This document shows positions 1-9,420 of a stretch of 41,287 nt of DNA, one piece after another. The DNA lies in NCBI RefSeq assembly GCF_000829675.1, contig NZ_BBRX01000038.1, positions 1 through 41,287 of the forward strand. The letters are read 5' to 3'. The first letter of the stretch is position 1. The number at the start of each line of letters is the position of its first letter. Below the pieces are notes generated by a model. That model ran no database searches. It had not been told where the DNA came from and worked only from the letters and a program-made list of their open reading frames with translations. The position numbers were made by a program, and so were the translations under genes. Source of the stretch: Acinetobacter rudis (lineage in GTDB: Bacteria > Pseudomonadota > Gammaproteobacteria > Pseudomonadales > Moraxellaceae).

Positions 1-1653
1 CCCCCATACGCCATTAGGCACATCATCTTTAGCTTTGGCATAGTCAACGCCATATTCAAACAATTTACTCGGTTCAAAGACATCCAATTGATAGCGCTTA
101 CATAGCTCGATCATAATATTGGCAGGAATAATCGGATACAGCATAGATAATTGTTCTCTATTAATAATCAGTCGCTGGTATTGACTATCTGTAGCAAATA
201 ACCCAAATTTCTTAATAGGTTTTTCAGTATGTTCAATCCAAATTTGAGAAGAGTTATCGAATGTTTCTTTAAAAAAACCTTTATTGACCAAATTGGATTT
301 TAATTGTTCAAAGTCCACCCGCTCCATCTGTGCCAAGGCACTGTCTTTGCTACCAAATACTGTTGGTTTTTTTTGATTATATTCATCGTAACTCAATATA
401 TCTTCATTTTTAAAATCATATTTGGTCTTATGCGTGTTTTGACGATATTTATTGTCATCCTGAGTATAGTCGGCATCTTTGGGGTCAGTACTCGAATAAG
501 CAACTTTTTTCTGTGCAATAGTTACCTTAGCTTCATCACGTGCCGAAACATACCATGTCTTTTTACTTGGATCAGGCTTTCCATCTACGCCCTTAGGAAT
601 ATCCACCTTCCCCTTCGTCCCGAGGCCATCACCCAAATCGGTATGACAACCTGGAATGCGAATTTCGACACCAAAACCTCGCTCTACAGCTGAGCGAATG
701 TCATACAAGGAAAATTTATCTCGATATTCATTGAGTGCAGACAAATGAACAATACGACACACCTCATGCTGCTTTAGATTAAATCCCATAGCACTTGGTG
801 GCATATCATCTTCATTCCCCCGATAAAGATGATCTGCAAAGTCCAGCCCCTCATCATCTCCATGTGTAAATCCAATCGAAGAAACACAATCAAAGATCCC
901 CATAAATTTTAACTGTATTTGCATTGGATTATCGGAAGGCATCACAATTTTTCGTTGAAATTCAGAAACATCTATTAGTTCTTGTTTCTTTAAAATGTGG
1001 TTAGCAAATATACGTGCTGTGGCAGAACCTCGACTAAAACCAAAGAGATTGATCACTAAAACCTGATAGGTTTGTGTCTTGGTTTTATCACGGATCATTT
1101 TATTGAGTTGTTTAAAGGCTTTTTTAATCTTAGCCTTCACCCCAGTTGATCCCCAGCCCAAGCCAGCACCAATTGGATTATCAGCAAAATAAAGTTTCCT
1201 GTCCTCCCCTAATTCTGCCGCCTCTCCAGTACCACAACCATCAATATATAAGCTGTAGTGATGTGGTAATCCATCTTTGTACGCACGATGCATGCGATCT
1301 ACCGTAGTTGGCAAACGTGCATAACTGATATTGTCGCTCACGAGTAGATCTGGGTTATATTTGTAATCATTCATGTTATCCATTGGACGGGGTAAAGATG
1401 AAGGATCACCATCATAACGTTTCGCACCATTGTAGAGGTTCGAATTGGTTCTGTTATTCCATGTACCATCAAAAAATACACTAATTTCTAAGCGATTAAT
1501 TTTTTGCTCTGACTGCGAGTTTTCAGTGGGATTCGTTTTATCCGCGCTACTATTAATCGGCTTAACTGGGGAGTTCTGTGTGCTTTGCATTTTACTAGCA
1601 TCACTGTGTTGATTTGTATTTGAACTCGTTGTTACATCTTTATCTTGCATCAT
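1..1653 (-). CDS. T6SS phospholipase effector, Tle1-like (DUF2235), C-terminus cut by window edge
   Basis: The frame is open from an ATG at 1653 (or the adjacent ATG at 1650) to base 1, giving 551 residues with no stop; I translated it by hand. The family (Tle1, alpha/beta-hydrolase of the DUF2235 group) hydrolyses phospholipids after T6SS delivery. Visible motifs are VFFDGTWNN (about residues 59-67), the nucleophile elbow GFSRGSA (Ser207), GIFDCVSSIG (about 252-261, Asp255) and PGCHTDLG (about 334-341, His337). These are the hallmark blocks of DUF2235, with Ser, Asp and His candidates for the catalytic triad. Residues 1-50 are low-complexity, rich in S, N, Q and T. The gene begins 25 bp after the vgrG stop on the same strand, so it is probably co-transcribed cargo of that VgrG. 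The immunity gene would lie beyond the left edge. The family call is strong; delivery by this VgrG is inferred. Confidence 0.9.
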   Translation of the reverse strand, partial: MMQDKDVTTSSNTNQHSDASKMQSTQNSPVKPINSSADKTNPTENSQSEQKINRLEISVFFDGTWNNRTNSNLYNGAKRYDGDPSSLPRPMDNMNDYKYNPDLLVSDNISYARLPTTVDRMHRAYKDGLPHHYSLYIDGCGTGEAAELGEDRKLYFADNPIGAGLGWGSTGVKAKIKKAFKQLNKMIRDKTKTQTYQVLVINLFGFSRGSATARIFANHILKKQELIDVSEFQRKIVMPSDNPMQIQLKFMGIFDCVSSIGFTHGDDEGLDFADHLYRGNEDDMPPSAMGFNLKQHEVCRIVHLSALNEYRDKFSLYDIRSAVERGFGVEIRIPGCHTDLGDGLGTKGKVDIPKGVDGKPDPSKKTWYVSARDEAKVTIAQKKVAYSSTDPKDADYTQDDNKYRQNTHKTKYDFKNEDILSYDEYNQKKPTVFGSKDSALAQMERVDFEQLKSNLVNKGFFKETFDNSSQIWIEHTEKPIKKFGLFATDSQYQRLIINREQLSMLYPIIPANIMIELCKRYQLDVFEPSKLFEYGVDYAKAKDDVPNGVWG

Positions 1654-1678
1654 TTTCTATCTCTATTTTGGAGTCCAA

Positions 1679-4363
1679 TTACTCATCATCAACCATGCCT
1701 CGATCATCTGGATATATCTTTAATGCAGTATTTTTTGCTCCACTAAAGATCCGATCCGTTTGCCCCTTCGCATCTGTCACGCCATAAAACACCTGCCCAA
1801 GATCATCGACGACTTTATAACGAAAGCCTGTTACTGGATCACCATTAGGATCTTTAAGCACAAACATTTCATCATTAAATAATGGACTTTCATGATTAAG
1901 TGGATTGCTTTTAGGACCATCAAGATGATGGTCACTTGCATGTGCCTTCCACTGACCATTGGTTCCATGTTCAATACCATCTGCAGTGATTTTGATATAA
2001 CTACCACCTGAGTTAATCATAATCCCTTCTTTGGCCGTGATTTCTACCCAATCACCATGTGAATGCACCTGGATTTTTTCTTGCGCCAAGATATCAATAC
2101 CCGCTGTTTGTGCGTTTAACTCAATCTTTTCTTTCGCTGCAAATAAACGTATGCCTTTTAATTGTGAAAACATGCGAATCGCACCACGGACACTGGCTAA
2201 CAAGCTTTTACCCGCACTCATACTGACATGTTGCCCCGCAGTCAGTGCTAGATGCTCACCATTAGATAAATGTGTGCTTTTCTCTGTTGCAATCTCAACA
2301 CCTGTTGGACTGTGCAATAATAATTGCGGGTCTGTCAGTTGAGCCTGTTTTTTTGGATTTGCTGTACCACCTGTGACTGCATCATTTTGTAGTCTAATCT
2401 CATCAACTGAGAGCAGCTGATCTTCAGCGTCTTGGTTTTTATGTTCTACAGCCGAGTTCGCTAAGTTCTTGTGCTGTTGATAAGCAGTATCCAATACCTG
2501 AGCAGCTTCTTCTAACTCCTTAATATGTCCACTGGCTTCACTTCGCCCTTGGCTGGTTAGAAACAAACCTTTTTGCGCACGAATAACCCCATGCCCATCA
2601 GTACGAAGCTCAAAACCTTCACCACGTGCATCTGTACGCCCCTTTGAATCTGGGATACGCGTGATATACCCCAAATTGAGTTCACTGGCTTGATGATCAC
2701 TCTTGAGATGTACTTGCACCTGACCTTGGGTATCATCCATCACCAATTGGTTGGCTTGGCTCCCCCCTAGTTCTTTCGACTTAATCCCAGAAAGTGCTTT
2801 TTGCTCAGGTAGATCCCACACTGGCATTTGCTCAGGATTGGTTAATCGGCCAGCAACGAATGGCATATCGGGATCAGCATTAAAGAAATCAACGATTACC
2901 TCTTGACCAATACGAGGTAAATGAATCGTACCAAAGTTATGCCCCGCCCAAGCCGTCGATACTCGGAGCCAACAGGTACTATTTTCATCTTTAACACCAA
3001 ATTTATCCCAATGAAACTGCACCTTCACACGACCATAACGATCTGTATAAACTTCTTCTCCCGCAGGCCCTACTACAGTTGCTGTTTGTGGACGCCCTTG
3101 CGGTTTAGTTCGCGTCAAATCAGGTCTAAGAATTTGTTCATCAGGTTGAGCTAGAAACTTGATATTTGAATCATAAAATTGATTATCTGCGCGCTCTTCA
3201 CTAATGTCTTGGATCACAGTCTGTGTACCCAATACCAACCAACCACGGTTTGATTCACTATTTGGGTGATTTTCTAAGTTAAATCGATAGCCTGTTTGCA
3301 AGCCTTTTAAACGTGCTTGCCCTTCTGCACGATAGCCATGTTGATATAATCCCTCAACACGATTCTTCGCTCTAATTTGACCACCATCTTCAGCAGTTAA
3401 AAAGTCACCTTGCTGCCATTCATAGATTTCTTGTTCAGCATGACCATGTTCCCAAAGAAACTGTTCTTGGGCAGTCTGTACTAAACTAGGTTGTTTAAAT
3501 AAATAATCACTGAGTTGAACTTTACCACTCACCAACTGCTGAACAGGTTCAAATTGCTCGATATATTCAGAGCGATCTGGAAAACGTTGATTTGGAGGAT
3601 AGATACTTAAGTTGCGATAACCAGATGCCTCCATCTCTTTATATGCAGCATTATGGTCTGAAAGTACCAATGTTAAATGATTTTGACTATGTTCAAAGTG
3701 GAAGTTAATGCCGTGTTCCTGTATGAGCCTACAGATAAAATCATAGTCTGACTCCCCGTACTGTGCTTGAAAATCAAGTACGGGATAATCTGCACTACAA
3801 CGATAATCCACTGGGTAAGGATAAGCTGTTAGGATCTCTTCAATGATTTGCAAAACAGTAAGTTGTTGAAATATTTTATAATTAGAATTTTTAGTCAGTA
3901 ACCAAAGCCAAGGTACCAACGTAATCTTATACATTGCATGACGGTTACGTACACTTAAAGCTTCAACTCGACTGACCATACCTCGATAAAAACGAGCACC
4001 ATTAAAACTACTTTGATAATTTTCCTCAGCGGTAATGTTATTGATACCATCTAAATTACCATACTCAACTTTAATACCATCTAAACGTAATCGGACTGCT
4101 ATTTCAGTTCCAATCAAACTTTGTAAATTTAAATCTGAGGCGGGGCTACCACCGGACTGTGCAAGTTGTTTGGGCACATAACCTTCAAGTCCTTGATAAC
4201 CATGTGCTGGTTGATGATATTCATCACGAACTTTTACCACCAAATGATATTCAAATAACTCATTAATTTTTTCAGAGCCTGACAAAGAGTCAAACCAAAA
4301 ATAAGCAGTTCCATATTCACTTTCTGGCAGCGCTTTGCCGAATAACTTTATTTGATGATTCAT
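1679..4363 (-). CDS. vgrG: T6SS spike protein VgrG with C-terminal cargo-binding extension
   Basis: At 894 residues this is a long (evolved-length) VgrG, the trimeric spike tip of the T6SS tube. In order it has a phage gpD/gp27-like region (about 20-330), a gp5 OB-fold with PAGEEVYTDRYGRVKVQFHWD-type sequence near 430-455, the LPRIGQEVIVDFFNADPD block, and a DUF2345 needle region (about 590-790). It ends in a short domain, roughly 830-894, starting FVLKDPNGDPVTGF and rich in alternating beta-like segments. That tail resembles the transthyretin-like module used by some VgrGs to bind Tle1 lipases. The next gene encodes a Tle1-like protein, which fits that reading; the tail's fold is inferred. 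The start is the ATG at 4363 and no strong ribosome site is seen. The N-terminal 600 residues closely match the other VgrG in the window. Confidence 0.95.
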   Translation of the reverse strand: MNHQIKLFGKALPESEYGTAYFWFDSLSGSEKINELFEYHLVVKVRDEYHQPAHGYQGLEGYVPKQLAQSGGSPASDLNLQSLIGTEIAVRLRLDGIKVEYGNLDGINNITAEENYQSSFNGARFYRGMVSRVEALSVRNRHAMYKITLVPWLWLLTKNSNYKIFQQLTVLQIIEEILTAYPYPVDYRCSADYPVLDFQAQYGESDYDFICRLIQEHGINFHFEHSQNHLTLVLSDHNAAYKEMEASGYRNLSIYPPNQRFPDRSEYIEQFEPVQQLVSGKVQLSDYLFKQPSLVQTAQEQFLWEHGHAEQEIYEWQQGDFLTAEDGGQIRAKNRVEGLYQHGYRAEGQARLKGLQTGYRFNLENHPNSESNRGWLVLGTQTVIQDISEERADNQFYDSNIKFLAQPDEQILRPDLTRTKPQGRPQTATVVGPAGEEVYTDRYGRVKVQFHWDKFGVKDENSTCWLRVSTAWAGHNFGTIHLPRIGQEVIVDFFNADPDMPFVAGRLTNPEQMPVWDLPEQKALSGIKSKELGGSQANQLVMDDTQGQVQVHLKSDHQASELNLGYITRIPDSKGRTDARGEGFELRTDGHGVIRAQKGLFLTSQGRSEASGHIKELEEAAQVLDTAYQQHKNLANSAVEHKNQDAEDQLLSVDEIRLQNDAVTGGTANPKKQAQLTDPQLLLHSPTGVEIATEKSTHLSNGEHLALTAGQHVSMSAGKSLLASVRGAIRMFSQLKGIRLFAAKEKIELNAQTAGIDILAQEKIQVHSHGDWVEITAKEGIMINSGGSYIKITADGIEHGTNGQWKAHASDHHLDGPKSNPLNHESPLFNDEMFVLKDPNGDPVTGFRYKVVDDLGQVFYGVTDAKGQTDRIFSGAKNTALKIYPDDRGMVDDE

Positions 4364-4710
4364 TTCTACTTTATGTTAATTAATTTACTTAGACCAAGAT
4401 TGTAGTAATAAAGAGGGTGTGTTTTATTAATTTTTTGTAAAAAATTATACTAGGTCACTATTTTTAACACATTACACTATTGGATAAAACAAGCTATCCG
4501 GGTCATCTATGAATCGTGGTGCCCTTTTAGCTTTTTTTCAATGGACTGCTTTCACAGAGTGACCTTCATCTAAATCATCTTTAAAATGCAGAATCTCTCG
4601 ACTATATTTTAAGAGAAAATTCTGCTTTTAATTCCTTTTACTATTGGGCGGTATTTACCGCACTAAGATTTGGTAGATCGACTTAAAACTAAATCGAATT
4701 TAAAAATCAA
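4364..4710. other. 347-bp intergenic stretch with a bulged hairpin and possible gene remnant
   Basis: No intact gene is seen. An imperfect hairpin spans 4588-4625 (GCAGAATCTCT paired with AGAG-AAA-ATTCTGC, a 3-nt bulge). On the minus strand it lies about 85 nt beyond the putative immunity gene and could act as a weak terminator, though no long T-run follows. A short inverted repeat, GCGGTA-TT-TACCGC, sits at 4648-4661. On the minus strand a frame interrupted by one stop (about 4629 to 4472) has protein-like composition and ends RAPRFIDDPDSLFYPIV before a stop; it may be the remnant of a lost gene. The promoter of the vgrG at 4363 should be in the last part of this region, but I cannot identify it confidently. 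Confidence 0.35.
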
Positions 4711-5799
4711 TTACCATGTCTTTAAACTCAATATAGCCAAAAGGGTTAAAAACCCAAATAACAACGTAAAGCTAATTATTCCAGCGCCTGCAATGAATAT
4801 AATTTGCATCGTTGTGAATTTTAGTGGTGCCAAATAACGTTGTTTTCCTGTCGAATCATAGGGGTCATTTTTTTCAATTTGGCATTCCTGCTCAATATCA
4901 GCTGGCCATTGTGGAATTTTTGAAAAGATTAATGCAAAACGCTTGGTGACAAACTGTGACATCCAAAGCAACGAACCCAAAGCAACAAAAATAATCTTAG
5001 GACGTTCTGGGCGCTCCGAACTGGTCAACTCTTGAATATCGTATTGCATATATAAGCGCTCAAAGCTTTCCTTCATACTTTCTTTGCGATTATAGATATC
5101 ATGAAACGCTGTGATTGATTGATCTACTCTCTCGAGGTCATCAGATTCCATATATGCTTTAAAAAAAGCAAGATGTTGTTCAACTAATTCAGGTTTAGAC
5201 TTGAGAATTTGATACGGCAATATAATTTCATCTTCAACCAGATTGTCCTGATTTAATTTACTTGCACGTAGTTCAATCTCAGATTTTTTGCTGACAACTG
5301 AAAAACGCAAGTCGGCCCAGTTTAATTTTATAATTTTATTTTGCTGCGGCGAAAATGCATAAACTTTTTGTGTTTTACGATTAAATCGTATTGGATAATG
5401 GGTATAACCAAATAGATCATACTTAGAAATACGATAATAAATATAAATCATATAACTAAACCCAATACTAAGCGCGAAAAAAAATAAAGTAAGTAAAAAA
5501 TTTTCCTTAAGCAACACTAAACCAGAAGCATAAAGACAAAATATTGAGCCAGCCAAACACACTGCCCACATTGGTATAGCTAAGCCTGTCGCTCGACCAC
5601 GAATCGACTCCCAACTATCCATGGTTTCAACATACGTAGAATTAAAACGAATGACCAACCGATGTGGAAATATCTGTTCTGTTTTTAAGGTCTTGAGATT
5701 AATTTCATATAAACGAGTCAACGAATGTTTATTTGGGCAATCTGTTACGAATGGTTGATTTAAAGTGGTGAACTTTGTTTCATAGTCTTCTCTTAACAT
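4711..5799 (-). CDS. Multi-pass membrane protein, probable immunity to the adjacent VasX-like effector
   Basis: This is a 362-residue protein with hydrophobic segments at about 70-92 and 98-122, a less hydrophobic one near 268-290, and a strong one at about 330-360. The middle is soluble and charged. It lies 8 bp after the stop of the VasX-like effector gene on the same strand, where V. cholerae has the VasX immunity gene tsiV2, itself a small multi-pass inner-membrane protein. The immunity role is inferred from position and membrane topology. I cannot see sequence similarity to TsiV2; a match to DUF6708 would be worth testing. The ATG at 5799 has only a distant GGAG, which fits translational coupling to the toxin gene. 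It is the last gene of the vgrG-adaptor-effector unit. Confidence 0.65.
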   Translation of the reverse strand: MLREDYETKFTTLNQPFVTDCPNKHSLTRLYEINLKTLKTEQIFPHRLVIRFNSTYVETMDSWESIRGRATGLAIPMWAVCLAGSIFCLYASGLVLLKENFLLTLFFFALSIGFSYMIYIYYRISKYDLFGYTHYPIRFNRKTQKVYAFSPQQNKIIKLNWADLRFSVVSKKSEIELRASKLNQDNLVEDEIILPYQILKSKPELVEQHLAFFKAYMESDDLERVDQSITAFHDIYNRKESMKESFERLYMQYDIQELTSSERPERPKIIFVALGSLLWMSQFVTKRFALIFSKIPQWPADIEQECQIEKNDPYDSTGKQRYLAPLKFTTMQIIFIAGAGIISFTLLFGFLTLLAILSLKTW

Positions 5800-5807
5800 A
5801 CGACTGA

Positions 5808-8732
5808 TTATGCTCCCTCATAAACATCTTTAAACTTTTGCTGTTCAACCTCTTGAGTCCAACCCAAGGGTTTAACCCCCCATGCTGAATTTTCTAAGAA
5901 AGCGCGGAGAGCACTGCGCTCAGCCGAAGATATGCCATAACTAATCACCATCATCCCGATCACCAAGATAATTCCCCAATAACTCGCACGTAAACCCAAT
6001 GCCCAGATGGCTGTTCCTTCTATAAATGCATGTGTACTTAATACAATTAAAAAGGCATTACCCGCATATAACCCAGCTAAAACATAATGATCTTTACCTA
6101 ATGCACCATAGGCTTTTTTCAATTCGACACCAGCTAAAATCAATGCACCAGCATAGAGTGCATATCGTGCGGTGTATTTCGTGATTTTTTGAGCAATTTC
6201 AATCTCGACAGAGCTACTTAACAATCCCATCCGCATTTTTAATTGTCGATCCAATACATCTGCGACACCACCAAGTGCACTGACAATCATGCCAATAAAA
6301 ACCACACCCGTTTGGCTATTGAATCCAGAAGTCATCACACCACGCCCAGCATCCATTAACGCGATGGACTGTAAAGCAAATGAAAATACACCGAAGTTCT
6401 TTCCTGTATTTGCACGTTGTAACAAGTTGATTTTCTGCCGATTAAAAGGACCCAATTTGGCACTTTCTTCTATAGCTCCGACTTGGCTTGGAAACCCATC
6501 TGCTGTATGAATTAAACCTTGATTAAATTTTTGATTAATTTCAGCGGGAGACATGTTGCCATTTATTTTAGACATCCCCTCAAAATCAACTAAAGTGACC
6601 AGATTGACTTTGGTACGTAGACCCTGAACTTTTTTTAACTCCACATCTGAATTGAAGTTTTCCATCAGTCCTTTATACAAATTAACTTTAACTGCATTTT
6701 TAGCATTTTTAGCTTGTTGACGTGAACCCGCAGCATCGAAATCGATGTTGGATCGTTTAATAATCCCATCAATCACATCGGTCAATTTCCCTGAAACTTC
6801 AACTCTTGAGATTACTTTCCCTGAGAAAGTTTCAAAACTTTTCATTGAAATAGTTTTGACTGAACTAGGAGATTGGTTGATGCGACCATGGAACACCCTC
6901 GCCATACTGCCACCAATTTGCTCAGACAATATTTCAACTTGAGCTTGGATAGTTTTAACGATATTTGCGGATCGATCGTTTAATATCTGGGTCTTATTTA
7001 AGGTGTTTTCATCAAAAACCTGTGTAAACGCAAAACCAAATGTAGGGGCTTGGGAACTTTGTACAAAACTACTGCTTAATCCAAGTAAATCTTGTTGAAC
7101 TTGATGAGAGTCAAAAGTCATTGAACGTAGTAAATAGTTTTTACGGTTACTATAATTCTCTTCATTAAATAGCTGGATAAAATACTGAGAACATTTTTCC
7201 ATCGTATCAGCATTAGAAATTAACCGAGTACTGATACTCAAAAAACTTGCCGCGGAATGCGCTGTTTTATGATCAAAAAAGTGATCCATATAACTTAGCA
7301 ATGCATCTGACTTAAGCCATAACAAATAACCATCAAGTATTGGATTAATTACATTCGCTGTATATTGTTCTATTTTCTGCTTCTGTTGCTGTAACCACTG
7401 CAACATATTATGTTCTTTAACACTTTCCGCTAAACTTGCACTGGTACGAAAAAAACCTGTAGCACTTTTCCATTCTGAGTTGAATTCTTTTTCAATCGTT
7501 TGAGTCAGTCGTTGCACATCTTCCAATTTAAAATCATGAAAATTTTCTAGCTCCTCTCTTGTCAGACTATCCATTTTCTGTGTCGCAGCTTCATAATCTT
7601 TTTCATATTTATTGGCATCGAGATTTGATAAATCTGAAGCATGCTGCATAATATTTTTAAATTCATCTGACTGAGCCATTCTCTGCACTGATTTAGTTAA
7701 TGCATAACTAGATCTCAATTTAGAATACTCTTCAGCATGAATTTTTGCTTTCACCCAGCTCTGCAGCTTCACGATATTCATTGCACTTTGATATAAACGC
7801 TCTTCTTCACCAGTACGAATGTTAGCGGCCAAATAGTTGGCTATTTCAAGCAAATCGATCGTGATCCCAACGGGATCTTGCAAAACAATAATCCGTTTAT
7901 CTTCTGATACCTTATAAGGCATGTCTTTACCATGCCATTGGATACTTTTCTCACCTTTCTCATTCTTTACAATATCAAAAGTATCAAAAACCGGATCATC
8001 TTCTGCAGTAAAATATGCTGGAGGCTGAAATGGAGCCATTTGCATATTTTTAGCAAGATCATCTTGCCACGGAATAGTTACTACTGCAGGTGTAACATCA
8101 GTATAATTTTCTAAAACTGCGGTATATTTATTTTTTGAGATAACAAAATCTGCACCATTTTTAACATCGAAACTCGGCATGACTTGTGTTCTTTTACTGA
8201 CATCTTTCGCCATGATATTACAGGTGTCGATGCTCCATTGATGACGAGAATAGGCAATGTGAACACGACTACTTTCTTCTTGTCTAACGACGCAGTCAAG
8301 TAAAAATGCATTACTGATACTTTGACCTTTGGACGTTTTCTGCGCTTGAAAACAAGTATAATTTTTCTCTTTAAAACCCACTTGCATTTGATCTTTATCA
8401 ATTGCGGTCAAATAACCTAACTCATTGACTTGATAAGCCCGAATACCTTGATCATTAAAATGTGTTGTTTTCCAAGCAGGAGAATAGCAATAAAGATATC
8501 CCGTATCTAAACGACGTAATATATAGATCAAACTGTCTGGTAAAGTAGGTAGACCTGCAGTTAATTCAGCTGGGGCTGCAAAACCTTGACCACCATTTGC
8601 AAAACCCACTGCTATTCTTACTGGCAAAAACTGTCCTAAGCGCTCGCACGTGGCGCATCTCACCTCGTCTAGAGCATTTTTAGCATAATCATCAGCAACA
8701 CTATTATCTTCTTGCATATTAATGTTAGACAT
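5808..8732 (-). CDS. VasX-like T6SS pore-forming effector
   Basis: The ATG at 8732 is preferred: AAGAGG lies 6 nt upstream, while the earlier in-frame TTG at 8738 has no suitable site. The product is 974 residues. The N-terminus has a CxxC pair (EVRCATCERLG) followed by LPVRIAVGF and YILRRLDTGYLYCYSPAW, which match the style of the VasX N-terminal region. The middle (about 300-650) is long, helical and charged. The C-terminal 200 residues hold several hydrophobic segments, including FIGMIVSALGGVADVL, YALYAGALILAGVEL, VLAGLYAGNAFLIVLSTHAF and YWGIILVIGMMVISYGI. A colicin-like membrane-permeabilising end is expected for VasX. The gene overlaps the DUF4123 gene by 8 nt and is followed by a membrane protein, so the order vgrG-adaptor-effector-immunity mirrors V. 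cholerae vgrG2-vasW-vasX-tsiV2. The pore activity is inferred from the family. Confidence 0.82.
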   Translation of the reverse strand: MSNINMQEDNSVADDYAKNALDEVRCATCERLGQFLPVRIAVGFANGGQGFAAPAELTAGLPTLPDSLIYILRRLDTGYLYCYSPAWKTTHFNDQGIRAYQVNELGYLTAIDKDQMQVGFKEKNYTCFQAQKTSKGQSISNAFLLDCVVRQEESSRVHIAYSRHQWSIDTCNIMAKDVSKRTQVMPSFDVKNGADFVISKNKYTAVLENYTDVTPAVVTIPWQDDLAKNMQMAPFQPPAYFTAEDDPVFDTFDIVKNEKGEKSIQWHGKDMPYKVSEDKRIIVLQDPVGITIDLLEIANYLAANIRTGEEERLYQSAMNIVKLQSWVKAKIHAEEYSKLRSSYALTKSVQRMAQSDEFKNIMQHASDLSNLDANKYEKDYEAATQKMDSLTREELENFHDFKLEDVQRLTQTIEKEFNSEWKSATGFFRTSASLAESVKEHNMLQWLQQQKQKIEQYTANVINPILDGYLLWLKSDALLSYMDHFFDHKTAHSAASFLSISTRLISNADTMEKCSQYFIQLFNEENYSNRKNYLLRSMTFDSHQVQQDLLGLSSSFVQSSQAPTFGFAFTQVFDENTLNKTQILNDRSANIVKTIQAQVEILSEQIGGSMARVFHGRINQSPSSVKTISMKSFETFSGKVISRVEVSGKLTDVIDGIIKRSNIDFDAAGSRQQAKNAKNAVKVNLYKGLMENFNSDVELKKVQGLRTKVNLVTLVDFEGMSKINGNMSPAEINQKFNQGLIHTADGFPSQVGAIEESAKLGPFNRQKINLLQRANTGKNFGVFSFALQSIALMDAGRGVMTSGFNSQTGVVFIGMIVSALGGVADVLDRQLKMRMGLLSSSVEIEIAQKITKYTARYALYAGALILAGVELKKAYGALGKDHYVLAGLYAGNAFLIVLSTHAFIEGTAIWALGLRASYWGIILVIGMMVISYGISSAERSALRAFLENSAWGVKPLGWTQEVEQQKFKDVYEGA

Positions 8733-9420
8733 AAGCAACCTCTTGCTGTTGATTCAATTTTTGCATATTTTTTATAATATCTGATACCGTTTCAATTTCT
8801 TTACTCAATATCATTTCTTTGATTTTTTTATTGCATTGATCAAAATGTTGAATAGCAATCGTACTTTTTAACTTTGGATGATTAAACTTTGAAAAATTAT
8901 CTTGTGTTAGTGAGTAACGGTTATTCCAAATATAAATATCCCAAACTTTAAATGTAGACTGATGCTGAGTCATCCATTGTTTCAGCGTGGTATTATTTAA
9001 GTCATATTGATTATAGTTCAATAAAAAAACATGAATCATGATTCGAGGATCAAAAAACCTGAATATATATTTATCCTCAATCAGCATCAATTTGCTCATT
9101 TTGTTTGAAAATTCATCCAAGGATAAATCACTTTGAATTAAGTTTTGAACCAACAACATATTGTCAAAAAAATTAATATAATGACTCATTTCTTGTAAAT
9201 AAATATGCTCATAGAAATCTTGTTTCATCTCCTCATTCATTGACTTTAAATCAACAACAATAGGAGCATCTTGTGCTTTACCAAACACATCAATGAGCAG
9301 TATTTTATATTTTACTTTTTGCTCACCATAGATAGACAGTAAGTTTCTAAAAAGATACTGATCATACAAAGCATAATTGTATTCATCAAATTGTTGGTAG
9401 CTGAGTAATGGACTATTCAC
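8725..9420 (-). CDS. DUF4123 T6SS effector adaptor (Tap/TEC, VasW-like position)
   Basis: This is a 231-residue protein. The segment YIFRFFDPRIMIHVF near 118-132 matches the conserved FRFxDPR core of DUF4123 adaptor chaperones, which bind effectors and load them on a cognate VgrG tip. The N-terminal part (YKILLIDVFGK) fits the usual DUF4123 beginning. Translation starts at GTG (9420), overlapping the vgrG stop as GTGA, with GGTGAG 6 nt upstream. Its 3' end overlaps the effector gene by 8 nt. This tight coupling supports VgrG, adaptor and VasX-like effector working as one delivery set. The C-terminal half is divergent and probably effector-specific. Confidence 0.82.
   Translation of the reverse strand: MNSPLLSYQQFDEYNYALYDQYLFRNLLSIYGEQKVKYKILLIDVFGKAQDAPIVVDLKSMNEEMKQDFYEHIYLQEMSHYINFFDNMLLVQNLIQSDLSLDEFSNKMSKLMLIEDKYIFRFFDPRIMIHVFLLNYNQYDLNNTTLKQWMTQHQSTFKVWDIYIWNNRYSLTQDNFSKFNHPKLKSTIAIQHFDQCNKKIKEMILSKEIETVSDIIKNMQKLNQQQEVAYV

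Noticed and set aside
304..693. Plus-strand open frame of 129 codons
   Set aside because: It lies antisense to the DUF2235 effector frame, which carries diagnostic motifs throughout.
4648..4661. GCGGTATTTACCGC repeat as an insertion-sequence end
   Set aside because: No second copy at a suitable distance and no transposase frame were found.
8111..8401. Minus-strand 96-codon frame
   Set aside because: It is inside the VasX-like gene in another frame and has no independent support.
8733..8738. TTG start for the VasX-like effector
   Set aside because: AAGAGG is spaced correctly for the ATG at 8732 and not for this TTG.
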